Counted from the first letter of the stretch, positions 1 through 13,065 are shown. The stretch is DNA of 64,000 bases from Pycnopodia helianthoides (GCA_032158295.1 CM063251.1:20767933-20831932); one strand, 5' to 3'. Notes: generated by a model not told the origin, from the letters alone. Translations and numbers: made by a program.

Positions 1-2990
1 GACGTCAGTCGTAAATATGTGTTCACTGCAGAACTGCCGGGCATGCGCCGCGAACTTTTGAGGTGTTGTTGAATTGTTCATCTGATCGTATAAATTACAG
101 CAGGACAAATTAATAGTAATTTTATCATCAAGAAAACACCGTAGAAATAGAACCCGAGACAAGATTCACTATTTAAGATTGACAGTGTTTTTCACTCCGA
201 GTGTTTCCTTGCTCTATGGTATATATAAACGACGTACGAGTTTTTTTGCAAATTTTTGATCAGAATGTTTACATTGCATTTTTTTTTAAGATTCGAGAAA
301 GTTACAAGCTTTGCAAGAAGACAATCCACCAATAATACGTGAGACTGAGAGTTAATCAAAAACTAAAAATGAATAAAATTGTCAACATCCTAATTCTTGC
401 GTCAATCAGCCATGTAGGCCTAGCCTACAGTCAACTGTGAATTTGTGCATTGTCCGTGACATAATTAGTGATGCGAAAGTTTTGTGCAGGCCTATGTTTG
501 TATTCCTTTTGAAACAGCACCATCTTTCAAAGTTTGTTCACGAGAGTGATTTTCAAAAAAAAAAATATTCGGCGAAAATTTGGCCATGCAACTTTATTTA
601 GCACGTCAGGATGACTATTTCATATTTTAAGGGGTTTGGGTACATTTCTTTGGTTTGTCAAGTTTCGTTTGTTTATCCATTATTTTTTAACCGTAGCAAT
701 GTATGGGTTCTACTCATTTGGCAGTTTGTCATTCATTTAAGTATACCGCCCTCTGTTGACTACAACCAACATTCTGTTCACCACATCGTCACTGAAACAT
801 AAAAATGAAGATCGTCCAAATCTACAAAATTTTGATGGATACATTTTCTTGCTACTTCCATTCGAAGGGAATCAAGTTAACAACTAAGAACGCTCAACTA
901 CTGTTTCCCAAGGGAGGAATAATAAAGCTTTAATCTATCTTTCTCATTATGCATGGTGAGCGACAACTGCATCACCATGGAGGAGGCCAACATTATGTAT
1001 ATGGCTTTTCGTCCCCCTTGTTGCATTATCTTGTTCTATTGGAGTGGCAACATGTCACTCTGTAGCTTCAGGGTTAGGGTGTGACAATTATTTTATCCAC
1101 TCCTCATTTTGTGCAAACCACAACAAGTCGATACTTTCACAATTCATTTCATACATGATAATGTCATTACATTTACAACTTCTGATTGAATGGTGTGTTT
1201 TTTGTTTAGTTTTGTGGAATGGATCTTTTTGATGATGAGAGTGTTGGCTCCTGTTGTTTGCTGAAACGACAATTCCCACAAATGGATTATGCCGCCGCTA
1301 TTCCAGAAGCAAGCCACCCTCGTCGCGCCCTGCCCCCCCCCCCCCCAAAAAAGAAAAGAAACATAGAGCACTAAACAGTGAATATTATGTGAACGGCCAG
1401 AGGATTTGTCTGATTGGTTTTTGTGCGTATTATCTTATTATGGCCTACTTACTTCAAAAAAGAAGAGTACTTAAGAATAAATCACTTTTTCATCTGTGAA
1501 TTAAAACATTCTTGCAAGTAAAAAAAAAGAGGAGAAAACATGAAAGGGAAGGCGACCTGCCAATAACTGGGATTGTCAAACTTGAGACAATAGAGGGCGC
1601 TGTGTTAAAATGCGAGACTGATTGTTCCGATGTTAACAAGTGGGCGCGGACGTGTCGATCGTACACACACAGCATGCAGCAGACCGTTCAACTACAACAA
1701 CAGTACAACCACAACTAGGGCCTACAAGTACCGTTTGATCTCAATCTGGTAAATATGTTGCTCATTCATTCGGTATTTTTTCTAACACAATTGGAACAAG
1801 TAATTGTTGATTTATGGATAGGTAACAACTAAAAAATAAATGGCATGTGATGTCAAATGATTTGTTTTCCTATGTGCCAAACGACTACACTCGACCTCAT
1901 GACATTATTTACATATAACATAGCGTGTATAGCCATAGCCCCACCTTCTTGTTGAGCTGTTGGCTCTCCTTTAACACCGGTCTTATAGGTGGGCTAGACA
2001 CTACACTACTAAAACTACACTAGTACTACTAGCACTAAAAATAGTAGCTGAATAGTCTAACTACACCGTCACTCACAAGCGTGTAAATTCTTCCTCTGCA
2101 TAATAATAATAATCTGATGATGATATAATACCAAAGTACCAGTACCAGCAGCATCCCTGTATAGTGCTGTATAGTTTATAGCTGCTGGTTAGACTCTACA
2201 ATGGCTTGGCGCCAATTTCTAGAGAACTAATGTTTTTTATATCGCTGTGATTGCAGTACATCGCCGTAGTTATTGCGTTATATTGCCCCACTATGCGTAT
2301 CGCAGTACTGCATTGCATTATCGCTGTATTGCGTTGTAACTCCTTGCTCTAGGCCCTATATGGTAAAGTTATATCGCTGTACTAACATTGCATTATAAAT
2401 ACGTACTTTTTATATTGTTATATCGCCGTACTATTGCATTCTAACGCTGTAGCCCTATTTGATTGCGTTCTAACACTGTATTTTATGCAACATTACAACG
2501 ATACAACGCAATAAAATACAGAATTGGCGATTATGAGCTTGCACTTTGAATTGTGGGCCTACTTTCAATTTTGCAGTGGACATAGGCTATGTTTTTTAGG
2601 CTATCATTTTTTTAAAATAAGTATTATGAATTATGATTTCAACACATAAAACTGAACCACTATCACTCTCACTTTGAGTCAGTAATTTAAAAAAACCTTA
2701 TTTTTTTAATTTTCTCATAAATACAACATATTATTGTTAATATTTAGTCCTATGGCCTGCACCGGCTAAGTTTAACTTGACACTGTTAAGCCAGCAATCC
2801 TTATAGCGCCCTCTTTAATGAGCTACTATACACAAGTAGCAGACATTATATAACGTAATAAATTGCAGGTTTTGTTTACCATTGCTGTGTAAGATCAAGG
2901 GAACCCATTTAACAACCGACACGCTCCATGCTTGAATCCCTACTGTAACTGACTGAACCAACCGCTAAGTATAATTGCCTCTTTTAATTG
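1..2990. other. 5' flanking region without recognisable coding exons
   Basis: I see no convincing coding exon in this stretch on either strand. The open frames are short, start at random and resemble no family. It contains a C homopolymer near 1332-1346, a degenerate short-repeat patch at about 2228-2512 (listed separately), and probably one or more non-coding first exons of the TMBIM gene that starts at 3021. The coding exon of that gene is preceded by a splice acceptor at 2994-2995, so its true 5' end must lie upstream, but I cannot place it. Confidence 0.5.
2228..2512. repeat. Degenerate short tandem repeat (ATCGCTGTA / TTGCATTATA type)
   Basis: The words ATCGCTGTA (or ATCGCCGTA) followed by TTGCATTA or TTGCGTTA recur about eight times with variable spacing. 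The patch ends in a reverse-oriented stretch, at about 2487-2512, with ACAACGATACAACGCAATAA. It looks like an old decayed satellite or minisatellite with one inverted unit. Copies are too diverged to give a fixed period. Confidence 0.5.
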
Positions 2991-3020
2991 TCTAGGTGAA
3001 GTGTAGGGTACACCATCATC

Positions 3021-6000
3021 ATGTACTCGGATGACATGGAAAATCTGGGGAATGACTTCGAGTTTGCGGACCAAGATGTCAGACATGGTGAGTATACCAG
3101 CTAAAATTATATTTATTATATTTTGTTAACAATTTACACAACAACCACAAAAATTATATTTTATTATATTTGTTAACAATTTACACAACAACCACAAAAA
3201 GTCAATAAAAGGTACATTTTTACAAAATAAAACTATGATAAATTAAAAGTTTTTTTTTTACAAAATACCAAGCCAGTGAGTGGCAAGGAGGAACAGGTGA
3301 CCAGCATGCCTCTACAAGGCCGTCTTACCATGAAATTGGCCAGGTACACACACCATCTGCTGAGAAACCAGAGGCAAATTTGTCTTTATTAAAAATGAAA
3401 AAACAGATGAGTCTTTAATAATGATAAAGAAACTTCAGGATTACAGGAATGTAGGGTTCGAACTGCATCTGTTCTAGAATGGCAAAGGTCATGGGTTCGA
3501 ATCCCACCCGAGTGGATCTTTTCACAGGACTCAGGGAAAGCACTGAGTATACAGTGCTTAATACACACTTGTGTATAGGTAATGCCAAATAATAAGAAAC
3601 TTCAGATTGAGACTATCCACTGAAAATATACAAAAAGACTAAGTGCGATTCCGTTTTACAATAAGGATTGTTATACCAAGGTAATAAATTGTGAATTGGT
3701 ATTGATTGAGAACAATCACATGATGTGATACAAAGACGCATTTATAACACGGCTGTATGTACCCGGGGTACATACATTGCCTTGATCGTGCCCACCGTTT
3801 GTCGTTTTCAGCGCCTTGTACAGTTTTAGAAATAGCCCTGTTGTTATGTGTACTCATTAAAATGCGCATGTGTAGGCCCTATATTCTGTACATAATGTAC
3901 TGTTTACATACATAATTTGTTTGCGATGTAACCAGACATGTAGGCCTAGATGAACTGTGGTCACAATCTATAAATTAGTGCCCGACAGGCCTGGAATTAC
4001 ATGAAGGCCATGGAGGCAATGGTCTATGTTGCCCTGGTCTTGGCCTTGGTGCCCCTTCAAGAGTTTCCCACAGACTTTGAGATTTTCCAATGGAAGTGCC
4101 CTTGGCAAAATAAAAATGGCCTTGCCCTCTCAACAACGAAATTCCAGGCCTGGCATGAATGATTGTTTCTGACTCAGTAGATAGTCAAACTATACAGGTA
4201 GATGAATGATGGCGTTGATAATTAACTAACTGGCATGGATTTATGCAAGTATTGATTAATTAATACAGTTCTACTGTGTGTACTTTTCGCAGTAGTGTCT
4301 ATATGTGCAGCCTTTTTGGAACAGTGCAAACCTAAACCATACCAATTTATTAAACACATTTTTTTACTTCATGCTTTTTTCTTATTTCACAGGCTTTATT
4401 AAAAAGGTGTATGCCATTTTGACAGCACAGCTGGTGCTGACAATAGCAATTATAATCCCATTTATCTATGTGTAAGTATATGTATTTTTAACTATTTCTA
4501 AATATAGTTCCCCAATTCTGTAAATGAAAGTTTCTCTCTTTTTTTTTAGTTCATAATTCGCATGTACAGCCACAGGTCTGCTACATGTATGATCATGATG
4601 ACTGTGCCCCTTTAAAGTACATTTTTATATATTAGCATTATTGTCCACCTTAGGGGCCATTCAGAATAATCAATGTTTAAAAATGTTAATCTGTTTTTGA
4701 AATTTTTTGACCTGCACCCACCCACTCCGATTTTTTATTTTAAAATAAATTAACAGACTATATATTTAATTTACCCTATACGCTGAAGAACAGAGTAATG
4801 CCTCAAATGTAGCAGATGTTTTTAAAAATCAATGCTCTCCCAGCTCTTCCATGATGCAACTTTGTATTGAAACAGGAGAGGAAATTTCTGCCAACTCCCA
4901 ATCACGGAGGCTGGCTATCGAAACAAGGTTGACTGATAACTGTATACAGTATCCTCAAATAGCACAATATCTGTGAATAAATATACCTTGGCCAGCCATA
5001 TTTAGCATGGCGGCCATCTTGGAAAAAATAGCAAAAACATAGTAAATAGTAAATAGTAAAGCGCTGCCTCCTCCTTTTTTGAACAAGTTCGGACGAGAAA
5101 CTCGTTAATTTTTACTTGGCCTAACAGACATGACTAACCATCTGAAAGAGACTGCTGGGTATTTTCCCCCTAAATTATTATACTTTTTTTCAATTTTTTT
5201 ATTTTGAGCTGATTTTCGATTTTCAGTCATTTCTGTTGACCCACCCACAATTTCAAAAAAATATAAAATTTTAAGCATTTATTATTCTGAATGGCCAACT
5301 TATGTATTGAAGTTTGTTTTAACTTGTTGAAATGACGTTTTTTCCACCTGCAATTTTATACGATTTTATTTCTGTCAACTTTCCAATCAGTGACTAGTAC
5401 CTGGGGTACATCAGTAGATCGTACAGGGGTGTGAAACTCCAGACTGTTTGTCTTGAGGCAGGCTTTTTTTTATATCTGCCAGGTGAAACAAAATGCAGTA
5501 ATTATCTCATATAAAAACAAATTATGGCTGCTCTTTGACCTTCTTGTCTGGTGCTGGGGATGAAGCTTTTTGGAATAACTCCAGCAGTTTTACAAAAGGT
5601 GGAAACGCTATCATTTCAACGTACAAGGCACTTCCTGGGATTGAGATCTGCATCTAAGATTGTCAGCCGTGACTCTCACCCAGGGTTCTCCCCGTGCACA
5701 AGCTAGCCGCACGAAATGTGGGCCGATACACAGGAATTGCAGCCGATGTGAAAAAAGAAGATAAAACCTTTTTAATAGAATGCCCCGGACTGTAGAGAGG
5801 GTTTTTAAAAAGATAAACACCAAGTGAAAAACTTTCCTTGTACCTCCTTTTTCAATTCAGTGTGCTTTGGCCAATTTTTTAAGATTAAGGTCCAGAATGC
5901 CCCAGTTTTGAAAAATCCTTGGGAAAAACCCTGCTCTCACCCCTGATTGTGATCATCCAAACTTACCTCAGTCGATGCATAGTAGACAATACTAAAAAAA

Positions 6001-9000
6001 ATAGCTGTGTTAGTCTGATAGATAAAACAAGGAAGGTAGTGGTAGCACTTAAAGACTAACTTATTAGTTAGTCTTTAACCCTTTCATTACCGAATTGTTT
6101 GGACATAAACAACCGCTGGTGACCGCATTGTTTGACCACTCAAGCGTGAAGCACACATTCTTACACAACAGAAAGCTTTTGTTCAAAGGCCATTTTTACA
6201 AACTCTTTTATCTCCTTGAAGATATTGTTGTAATGCAAAATAAGTAATAAAAAAGTTCTTACTTATTAAATTTACTTTCATATAATAAAAAAATCATTGA
6301 GATCAGCTAATAAATGCCAAAGTTCTTTGTCTTTCTTTCTTCAGTGTGATCTGTAATCTCAAACACTTTTTTGTACACAACCATATGGCGCTCCGTAGCT
6401 GTTTGGTATTTCGGATCTTTCAACTCCAATTTGAAGACATTGCATATTAACAACCTTATTTTATTTTACCATCATTGGAAAGATCCGATCTTTCTCTTTC
6501 CAATGATGGTAAGCTTGGGTATGGAGGGTGAACATGAACAAAATTACAGCTTTATTACAAATGGCCTTTGTGGTCAGACTTGATAGCTTTGTTTGTGTAA
6601 GCTTGGTCGAGTAAAGTTGCCAATGGTAAGGAAGAGGGGGTATTAGTGCAGTCGACTAAACTCGCCTATGGTATGGAAAGGGTTAAGTGCTACCACTACC
6701 TACCTTATTTTCAAACTGATAATATTTGACGCAATGTTATAAATGGGCAAAAGAAAGAAACATTTCTGAAACTAAATGACACAGGATTTTTATTTTCATT
6801 TATTTGTTCTTCTTTTTCTTTCAGAGATGAGATTAGACTTTACATGTATCAGAATTCATGGCCATTTTGGGTTGCATTGTAAGTAGAATCAGAAGTCATG
6901 CATTTCTTTTGTATTTCCTTGTTCTCCATGCAAATGTATACAATTTCTTGGTAAAGTTAAAGTTGTTCACTTCCTTTCAAAGGTGTAAGCATTCATATTT
7001 GCATCATTGTTAATGATAAAAAAACTGTGATTGATATGAATAATTAGCATGTGTGCGGGAACAACTTTGGAGCGCCCTCTATTTTTATTTTTTTTCCTTC
7101 CCTCTATATTTTTGGTCAGCTGGACAGCTGACGTGTATACAGACATTCTATTGTGTATAGCGTGCACAGGCATGCACCTACCAAGTTATGCTTTGTTTCC
7201 CTTTTACAAAGAGGGACAAGGGTACTGAAAATCATGCTCAAAATCTCCCTTTTTCAGGGGTTATGTGTAATAACCGATTCCAGACCTTTCGTCCATTTGT
7301 TATACGAATGTGGCTAACAAGAATGGACAGGTTGCCATTGCTGTTTATCATTGTATTCGGCTCAATAGGAGGCAAGTCCAAGCAGTCTGAGAATACCAAG
7401 GCAAACTATTGCCCGTGGCTTACGATCGAGGTTTTGCAATTTACGATAACTGCATGTATACAAATATTTTCTCAAAAGATAACAACGAATCCCATTGCTT
7501 ATTTCGAAAATCTCTGTTGTCTTCTTTTGTCAAGTCAGAGTTTCATTGTGACGATGATTACTCATGAAGCTCCAAAAGCAGAGGCACGGAAAAAGTGAAA
7601 TTTTTGTAAAAAATCCAAAAGCGTTTGATGTCGTCACATTTCAAATATATGATCTGTTGATCTTTCTACAAAGAATTTTCAGTTCATTCTTGAACTTTGA
7701 TGATATTCAATCAAAACAGCATCAATTTTGACAGTGTGACTGACGCCAGAATTCTTCTTTGGATTGTACCTACCTATTTGCTTTTGCTGTTCGATGACGT
7801 CATGTTTCAAATTTCACTCTGAAAGAGTGTTAAATAGCATGACAGTTACGTGAGGTCAGAGACTTGAAATTTTTTCCGCACTTTCATGAGGACTCTTTCC
7901 ATTGGAAAAATGAGTGCATCACAAAACTTAATTTGACCTTGGAGACCCTCTTTAGACCCTTGTGTCATGAGAAAGTATTTTGGAGGTGCCCTGTGAGATC
8001 GTTTTGATGTACGGCACTCTTTAAGAATCTGTTATTTATGATTTTTGTTTTTGTTTTATTCTCTTAGTGCGATGACCCTGATCTTAATCATCGCCCTCTC
8101 GTGCTTCACCAATCTCAGGAGGAATTTTCCAATAAACTTCATCTGTCTTTTCTTGTTTGTAAGTATTTATTTATTTTTTTCCTCTCAACACTTATTTTAA
8201 AAGTTGGTTTGAAAATTACTATTTATTGACTTTGCAACCAAGAAACAGACCATTTTGGAAGATAAATTTTGCAGATATTCAATGAGAGACTTTTGGACAC
8301 TAGGTGGCAGCAGACTTATTCATTTTCTGTTAATCCTGTTATTGGCGCTAATTTTGGCAGATGGAATTTCATCTTTGAGAGGGCAAGACCATCATTTAGC
8401 AAAGGGAACTTCCATTAAAAAATCTGAAGGTCTATGGGAAACTTATGAAGGGGCACCAAGGCCAAGACCAGGAGCAACAGAGGCCATGGCCTCTATGTAA
8501 TTCCAGGCCTGATAAGATAAAATTAAAGGAATAATTTCCATCAGCTATTCTTCAATAAAAACACCACACAACCAACCTGTGAAAATGTCATGAATTTTAG
8601 CAATAACCTTAAAAAAGAAAACGGTGTCAACATTATATGGATTGCATAATCAACATATTATTGAGCACAAAATCCATAAACCATTTTTTCGTTAACCCAT
8701 TTTTTGTTTATTTATTTATTTATTTATTTGTTTACGCCTAATGATTCTTCTGTTATCACGTTTACTTTATTTCAACAGACTATCTGTGAGGGTGTGTTAC
8801 TTGGCATTGCATGTGGCCGTTACGAGACCAACACAGTTCTCATTGCAGCTGGAATGACAGCGGTAAGTAGTTCCCAGTTAAAAGCTGGTATTTCACTTGA
8901 AATAATGAAAGATGATTTATTGTTTCAATTTGTACCCTTACACCGATGTGTGTTAAGCACTGTATACTCGGTGCTTTCAGAGTCATAGGTGTAACTGTTG

Positions 9001-12000
9001 AAATCAAACTAATAATCATTATCCATTTGTAATTACTACACCAATTAAAATTGGTGAGACAATCCACACACACCAACCATGTATAGATTGGGGAAGTGTT
9101 ATTGTAACTGCCATTATTTATTGCCAAAAAATGTTAAGCAAATTTATAAAGAGTGTACTTTATACATGACTCATTTCACAATGGAAATGTATATTTCGTT
9201 AATGATTACCATCTTATAATGTATATTTAACCCTTAACCTGTGGAGAACATAGCGGCCACAAGCTGCTTGTACCAAAATGCCCATAGCGGCTGCATGAAT
9301 TGACCTACGTCCATTCACAGAAAGAGGTCGTAATGATGTCATGCTCCCAGAATTGACATTTTTTCTAATGTCTTCCATGTTGATATGCCATTTACATTTG
9401 TAAAACAAAACAGAATATCTGCTTCTTATTGCTGTTGTTTTCCTGACATTTTTACTGAAATAACACAGTACAACAGTCAACAATACAAGCCATGTTTGGG
9501 ATAATTATGATGATTATAAATACAGAAATGAATGGTCTCTAAAGGGTTGAAGATCCTTTAAAAGTCTATTTTCTTCTTATTCCGTCTCTTAGAATTGTAA
9601 TTTTTGTATTTTTTCTTGGTTCACCAGGTTTGTTTTCAAATGTTCTTCTTGCTTTTTTTCTATGCTCTTTTTGTAAAGCACATTGAGGCTCTTGCTTAAA
9701 GGAGTTGTGTAAATACTATATATTTGTTATTAAAATTAATGATTTGATTAATTTCAGATTATAGTCCTTGCCTTGACAGTCTTTGCCTTTCAAACCAAGG
9801 TTAGTAATTATCCTCCACCTCGACCCACTACCCGTCTATCCTCCACCCCAACCCACTACCTCATCTATCCTCCACCCCAGATCCTGTAGGATAACACTAA
9901 CGGGCATGTTGAAAGCCTAGCCATGTAACCTGTGGCACTACATGCTTACAAATGAGCCACAGAGACGCCACGCAAATATTTTTTATCTCACGCCATGCTG
10001 TGGTGCTTCGTACATTTATCTAACACCATTGGTTAAAGAGCCCCTAACACTTGACAAAATTAGCACAAGACACAACGTTTCAATTATAGACCCCTTGGAT
10101 GTTATGTCACAAGCTTAAACAGCGCCCTCAATGAAGTCAAAGGAAGACCTATTGGCTGAGAGTTGTGTGTTGCATGTACATTTCCACTATTTGATCTCAT
10201 TGGTGGCGGGCAACTCAAGGGGTCTTTTATGGCGTTATATAATTGTTGTTAGGATATTTGTCCAAACAAACCTTGCAAGTACCGGTATATTTACTAACAC
10301 GTAAAGGTCTTTATGTTTACCTGGAGAAGAGTATTTGGGGTCTCAAATTTTGGTCTGTAAACTTTAAACAAACCGACTGTTACACTACTGAGTGTCTACC
10401 TGAATGAAGGGGATTGAAGGCAACTGAACAGCCTCAGTAATTGTTTTTACCTCAGAAGCAAGCTATCATTGTGTACACGCAGAAAAAGATCATGTTGAAG
10501 AGTTATCCCAAAATCATGTTTCAAGAAAACTGAGATGTTGAAGTTTGATCGGTTTTCTGCCATTCGTGTGTCATAGGAAGGTTTTTTTGCTAGGGAAGTA
10601 AAGGATAAACATGTCTTTTGGGGGTAATTCTAGCAACAAAAATGTTACAGTATTGTCACATTTTTAAGTCAGGAGCCATTTTATTGCTGACGACCTTCTG
10701 TTATTGGGGGACAAAAAGTACTTTGTGTGCCAGGCAGAAGGGCGTAGAACCTCACATGCATCTTCAAAGCACACTACGATATTATTTTGATTAATAGTAG
10801 GAACCACTTTTAGAGTGATATGACATTGTGAAGATTCAACACACTTTTTGTTGGTAATCGGATCTTTTTGACACTGACAATTGTAATTATTCAGATTGAT
10901 TTCACCATGATGTCCGGTTTGCTGTTTGCTCTTCTGATTGGACTACTGATCTTCGGAATATTCGCCGCCATCTTCCATAACAGGGTAAGCAACATGGGGG
11001 CGTGTTTGTTTTCAAATAAAGTTAAGCTCCTCCCATCATAACGCCCTCAGAGGAACGCATTGGACATGTGCGACTTTACTTTGCAAGAAGTGCTGTGTCC
11101 CACAAGAAATACACAATTCAACAATCCAGATGGTGATGGCTTGTTATATTTTTTAATTGAATTTCTCTCTCACACGCCACCTGACTTCTGGGCGTGTCAG
11201 CGGTTATGATTGGTCAATTCTATTAAGGGGCTGGGCTTTATGGATCTGTACTTCATTGTGTTTTGAAAGAGTAAAATTTTCCTTCAAGTTCTCAATTTAA
11301 TCAATTGCGATAGTCACTTTCGATTGAACAAAACGGAGAACATTTTGTGTTTTGTCAAGGATGTTGTGCATGGTCTTATTGGGCTTAATTTGATTGCTTC
11401 AGTTGAAATAATCGGTTAATTTTCTGAGATAGTCTAATGCTATTTTAAGTATCTTCAACATATTTTTCTCTGGACGATTGGACCTGGCGTGAATTTTGTA
11501 ATCAGTGAGCTTTCAGATTGAAACGATAATCACTTTGTCTTTACCCAAACTTGTAATTCCCCTATTACAGGCTTCATTAAAAACAAAGCTTCGCAAATAA
11601 AACACTTTATTTATTATCATCTTCAATTATGCTGTTTTGGGGTTATTTTTTTCAGGTCCTTGATATTGTGTATGCTTCAATTGGTGCAATCATATTTGCA
11701 ATGGTAAGTCTTTATTGTTCACAGTCATTTTCTTTTAAACTAAGACCAGTATCCACTCTTTGTGAGACCAAACATAAACATGACATAACAAACCTGTGAA
11801 AGTTTAAAGATGGGGTCATCCAAACTAATTAATGACCATAAAAACTTACTTGGTGAGAAGCACTGCAGCTGTTGATAGTTTAAACTGACTTGAGAAAGGA
11901 TACCCTTGGAAGTATTATGGTTTGGATCAATTTTTTTCAAAAGACATTTGAATCTGAGAAAAGATTCATGCATGAATCGTTTCTCAGATTTTCAAGGGTT

Positions 12001-12779
12001 GGTGTCCGCTGGCAAATGCTGCGGCCAGAGTTGCAGTTGGTACCTGCTGTCACCTCGCTATTAATCGGGATGGATTCAACGTTCTTGTAAAAATACCAGG
12101 ACAGTTTTTTGCTGTTTTCTCAGGAAGAACACACTGTTTTCAGCTGAAGCGTTCACATGTGATTTTTATTGTATCTTTCTTTATCATTGTGCCTATAAAT
12201 CAGCATTATGTTGACAAAAACCAATTTATGACCCTACCTTTAAGCTCAATCAGTCATTGGAGTTACAAAGAAATTGTGGAAAAAAATTATATATATTTTT
12301 TCATTGTTTTGAAATAGGGTTTTGGTCTCGCAAATCAAAACTAATTGTATACTTATTTCTCAAAAACCATAGCAAGTCAAAGCAAAACTATTTCTGGGAA
12401 GTTTTCCACCATGACCATTTTTGGTGAGACCACACCGGCTCTTTTCAGAGCCAACCCTCCCAAAAGAAATTTACACCTGGTTGTACCTGCAAGTTTACTA
12501 GTTTTAGTTACACCATGCAATGCATCAAACATCACGTACAAACTATTTAACTTAACAATTTCAAGAGAAATTTTTTCTACCAATCAATACTCATAAACGT
12601 TGTGTTTTGTTTGTTGCTTTCCACAGTACATTGTCTTTGACACCCAGTTGCTTCTCGGTGGTAAACACAAGTACAGCATATCACAAGAGGAGTACATATT
12701 TGCTTCTCTAAACCTGTACGTTGATATCGTCCAGATGTTTCTATTCATGCTCACACTGGCCAACTCAGTCAGAGGGTAG
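3021..12779 (+). CDS. Lifeguard/TMBIM family seven-transmembrane protein (nine exons)
   Basis: Member of the Bax-inhibitor-1 (TMBIM/Lifeguard) family, which acts in Golgi, ER and plasma membranes in calcium leak and suppression of apoptosis. Exons, all with GT/AG ends and agreeing phases: 3021-3087, 4393-4471, 6825-6878, 8068-8158, 8779-8862, 9758-9799, 10895-10984, 11656-11703, 12627-12779. The spliced product is 235 residues. It begins MYSDDMENLG, has the family opening GFIKKVYAILTAQL, seven hydrophobic segments, and the C-terminal signature FDTQLLLGG followed by EEYIFASLNLYVDIVQMF. The start is supported by an in-frame TGA at 2997-2999, just after the acceptor AG at 2994-2995. The C-terminal motif resembles LFG1-3 (GRINA, FAIM2, TMBIM1) more than TMBIM4, yet the long proline-rich cytoplasmic N-terminus of LFG1-3 is absent; only about 22 residues precede the first helix. 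An alternative upstream exon encoding such a tail cannot be excluded. Orthology within the family is open. Confidence 0.93.
3103..3198. repeat. Two-copy 47-bp tandem duplication in TMBIM intron 1
   Basis: The sequence from AAAATTATATTTATTATATT through ACAACCACA is repeated almost exactly, 47 bases later, a few bases downstream of the exon-1 donor at 3088. It does not alter the splice site. Confidence 0.8.
3427..3605 (+). mobile_element. tRNA-derived SINE with 12-bp target-site duplication
   Basis: A B-box-like core (GGTTCGAATCCCACC, about 3494-3508) is preceded by tRNA-like sequence and followed by a tail with AAAGCACTGAGTATACAGTG. The insertion is flanked by a perfect 12-bp direct repeat, AAGAAACTTCAG, at 3427-3438 and 3594-3605. 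A piece of the same tail occurs in reverse orientation near 8945-8982. It lies in intron 1 of the TMBIM gene. Confidence 0.85.
3986..4153. mobile_element. MITE-like element with CAGGCCTGGAATT termini (copy 1)
   Basis: It opens with CAGGCCTGGAATTACATG and closes with GAAATTCCAGGCCTGG, giving inverted ends. The interior has the family words GGTCTTGGCCTTGGTGCCCC and AATGGCCTTGCCCT. Related copies lie near 8370-8511, 37951-38115 and 62341-62500, the middle two in opposite orientation. No coding capacity. Confidence 0.8.
4653..5297. mobile_element. MITE-like element with GGGGCCATTCAGAATA termini (copy 1)
   Basis: The left end GGGGCCATTCAGAATAATCA is mirrored at the right end by ATTATTCTGAATGGCC. 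Subterminal CACCCACC words adjoin both ends. A shorter copy with the same architecture is at 45299-45702 inside the VPS4-like gene. It occupies TMBIM intron 2. Confidence 0.8.
6011..6722. mobile_element. Foldback element in TMBIM intron 2
   Basis: Arms of about 30-40 bases read GGTAGTGGTAGCACTTAA on the left (about 6036-6053) and TTAAGTGCTACCACTACC on the right (6683-6700). Inside these a second inverted pair carries TTAACCCTTTC near 6074 and GAAAGGGTTAA near 6676. At 6460-6515 a small hairpin has arms TTTACCATCATTGGAAAGA and TCTTTCCAATGATGGTAA. No coding capacity is seen. Confidence 0.75.
7188..8067. other. TMBIM intron 3, remainder
   Basis: This stretch lies between the exons at 6825-6878 and 8068-8158. 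One 136-codon open frame (7188-7598) resembles nothing, lacks domain features and is probably chance. I see no repeat with recognisable ends here. Confidence 0.5.
8370..8511. mobile_element. MITE-like element with CAGGCCTGGAATT termini (copy 2, reverse)
   Basis: Interior words GAGAGGGCAAGACCATCATT, GGGGCACCAAGGCCAAGACC and GCCATGGCCTCTATG precede the end ATTCCAGGCCTG. This is the reverse of the copy at 3986-4153. The left terminus is eroded. Confidence 0.7.
8706..8730. repeat. (TTTA)n microsatellite
   Basis: About six consecutive TTTA units in TMBIM intron 4, roughly 50 bases upstream of the exon that starts at 8779. Confidence 0.85.
9811..9882. repeat. 28-29-bp minisatellite just inside TMBIM intron 6
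   Basis: TCCTCCACC followed by CGACCCACTACC recurs at 9811, 9839 and 9868 with spacing 28 and 29. It starts only about 11 bases after the donor at 9800, so the pyrimidine-rich array lies next to the 5' splice site. Confidence 0.8.
10086..10230. mobile_element. Short MITE-like element, ATAGACCCCTTGG termini
   Basis: ATAGACCCCTTGG at the left is mirrored by CAAGGGGTCTTTTAT at the right. The interior has AACAGCGCCCTCA and TTGGCTGAGAGTTGTG. A related element in the other orientation is at 49878-50027. Confidence 0.65.
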
Positions 12780-12939
12780 CTCCAGGATACTGCCAGAGGC
12801 ATTGTGCAACAAGAATGTGAATCACCGAATCATCCTAAAAACATCAAACATCAAAACATCAAATTACTGTTATAAATTGAAGATCAATTTTCACGTTGCA
12901 GTTTTTATGAAGGGACATAATGCTCGAAATATAGTGGGT

Positions 12940-13065
12940 TTTTTTTTCACAAATTTTATTTATTTTTGGTTGATCAAAGAAAAAATGACCAGAGCGGGAT
13001 TTGAACCTGTGACCTCCGAATTAAAAAGCCAGCGCTCTACCAACTGAAGTATGTAGGCGGTCTCC
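12940..13065 (-). mobile_element. tRNA-derived SINE fragment
   Basis: Read on the minus strand it carries an A-box-like CAGTTGGTAGAGCGCTGG and a B-box-like GGTTCAAATCCCGCTC. It lies in the 3' untranslated or flanking region of the TMBIM gene. The same SINE family occurs at 36083-36165. The ends do not pair as a tRNA acceptor stem, so it is not a working tRNA gene. Confidence 0.8.

Noticed and set aside
7188..7598. 136-codon open frame in TMBIM intron 3
   Set aside because: It has no recognisable domain, an irregular composition and no splice-site framing; it is probably chance.
3021..12779. Assignment of the TMBIM gene to TMBIM4 because of its length of about 235 residues
   Set aside because: The C-terminal FDTQLLLGG and EEYIFASLNLYVDI motifs resemble LFG1-3; length alone is not enough, so no symbol was given.
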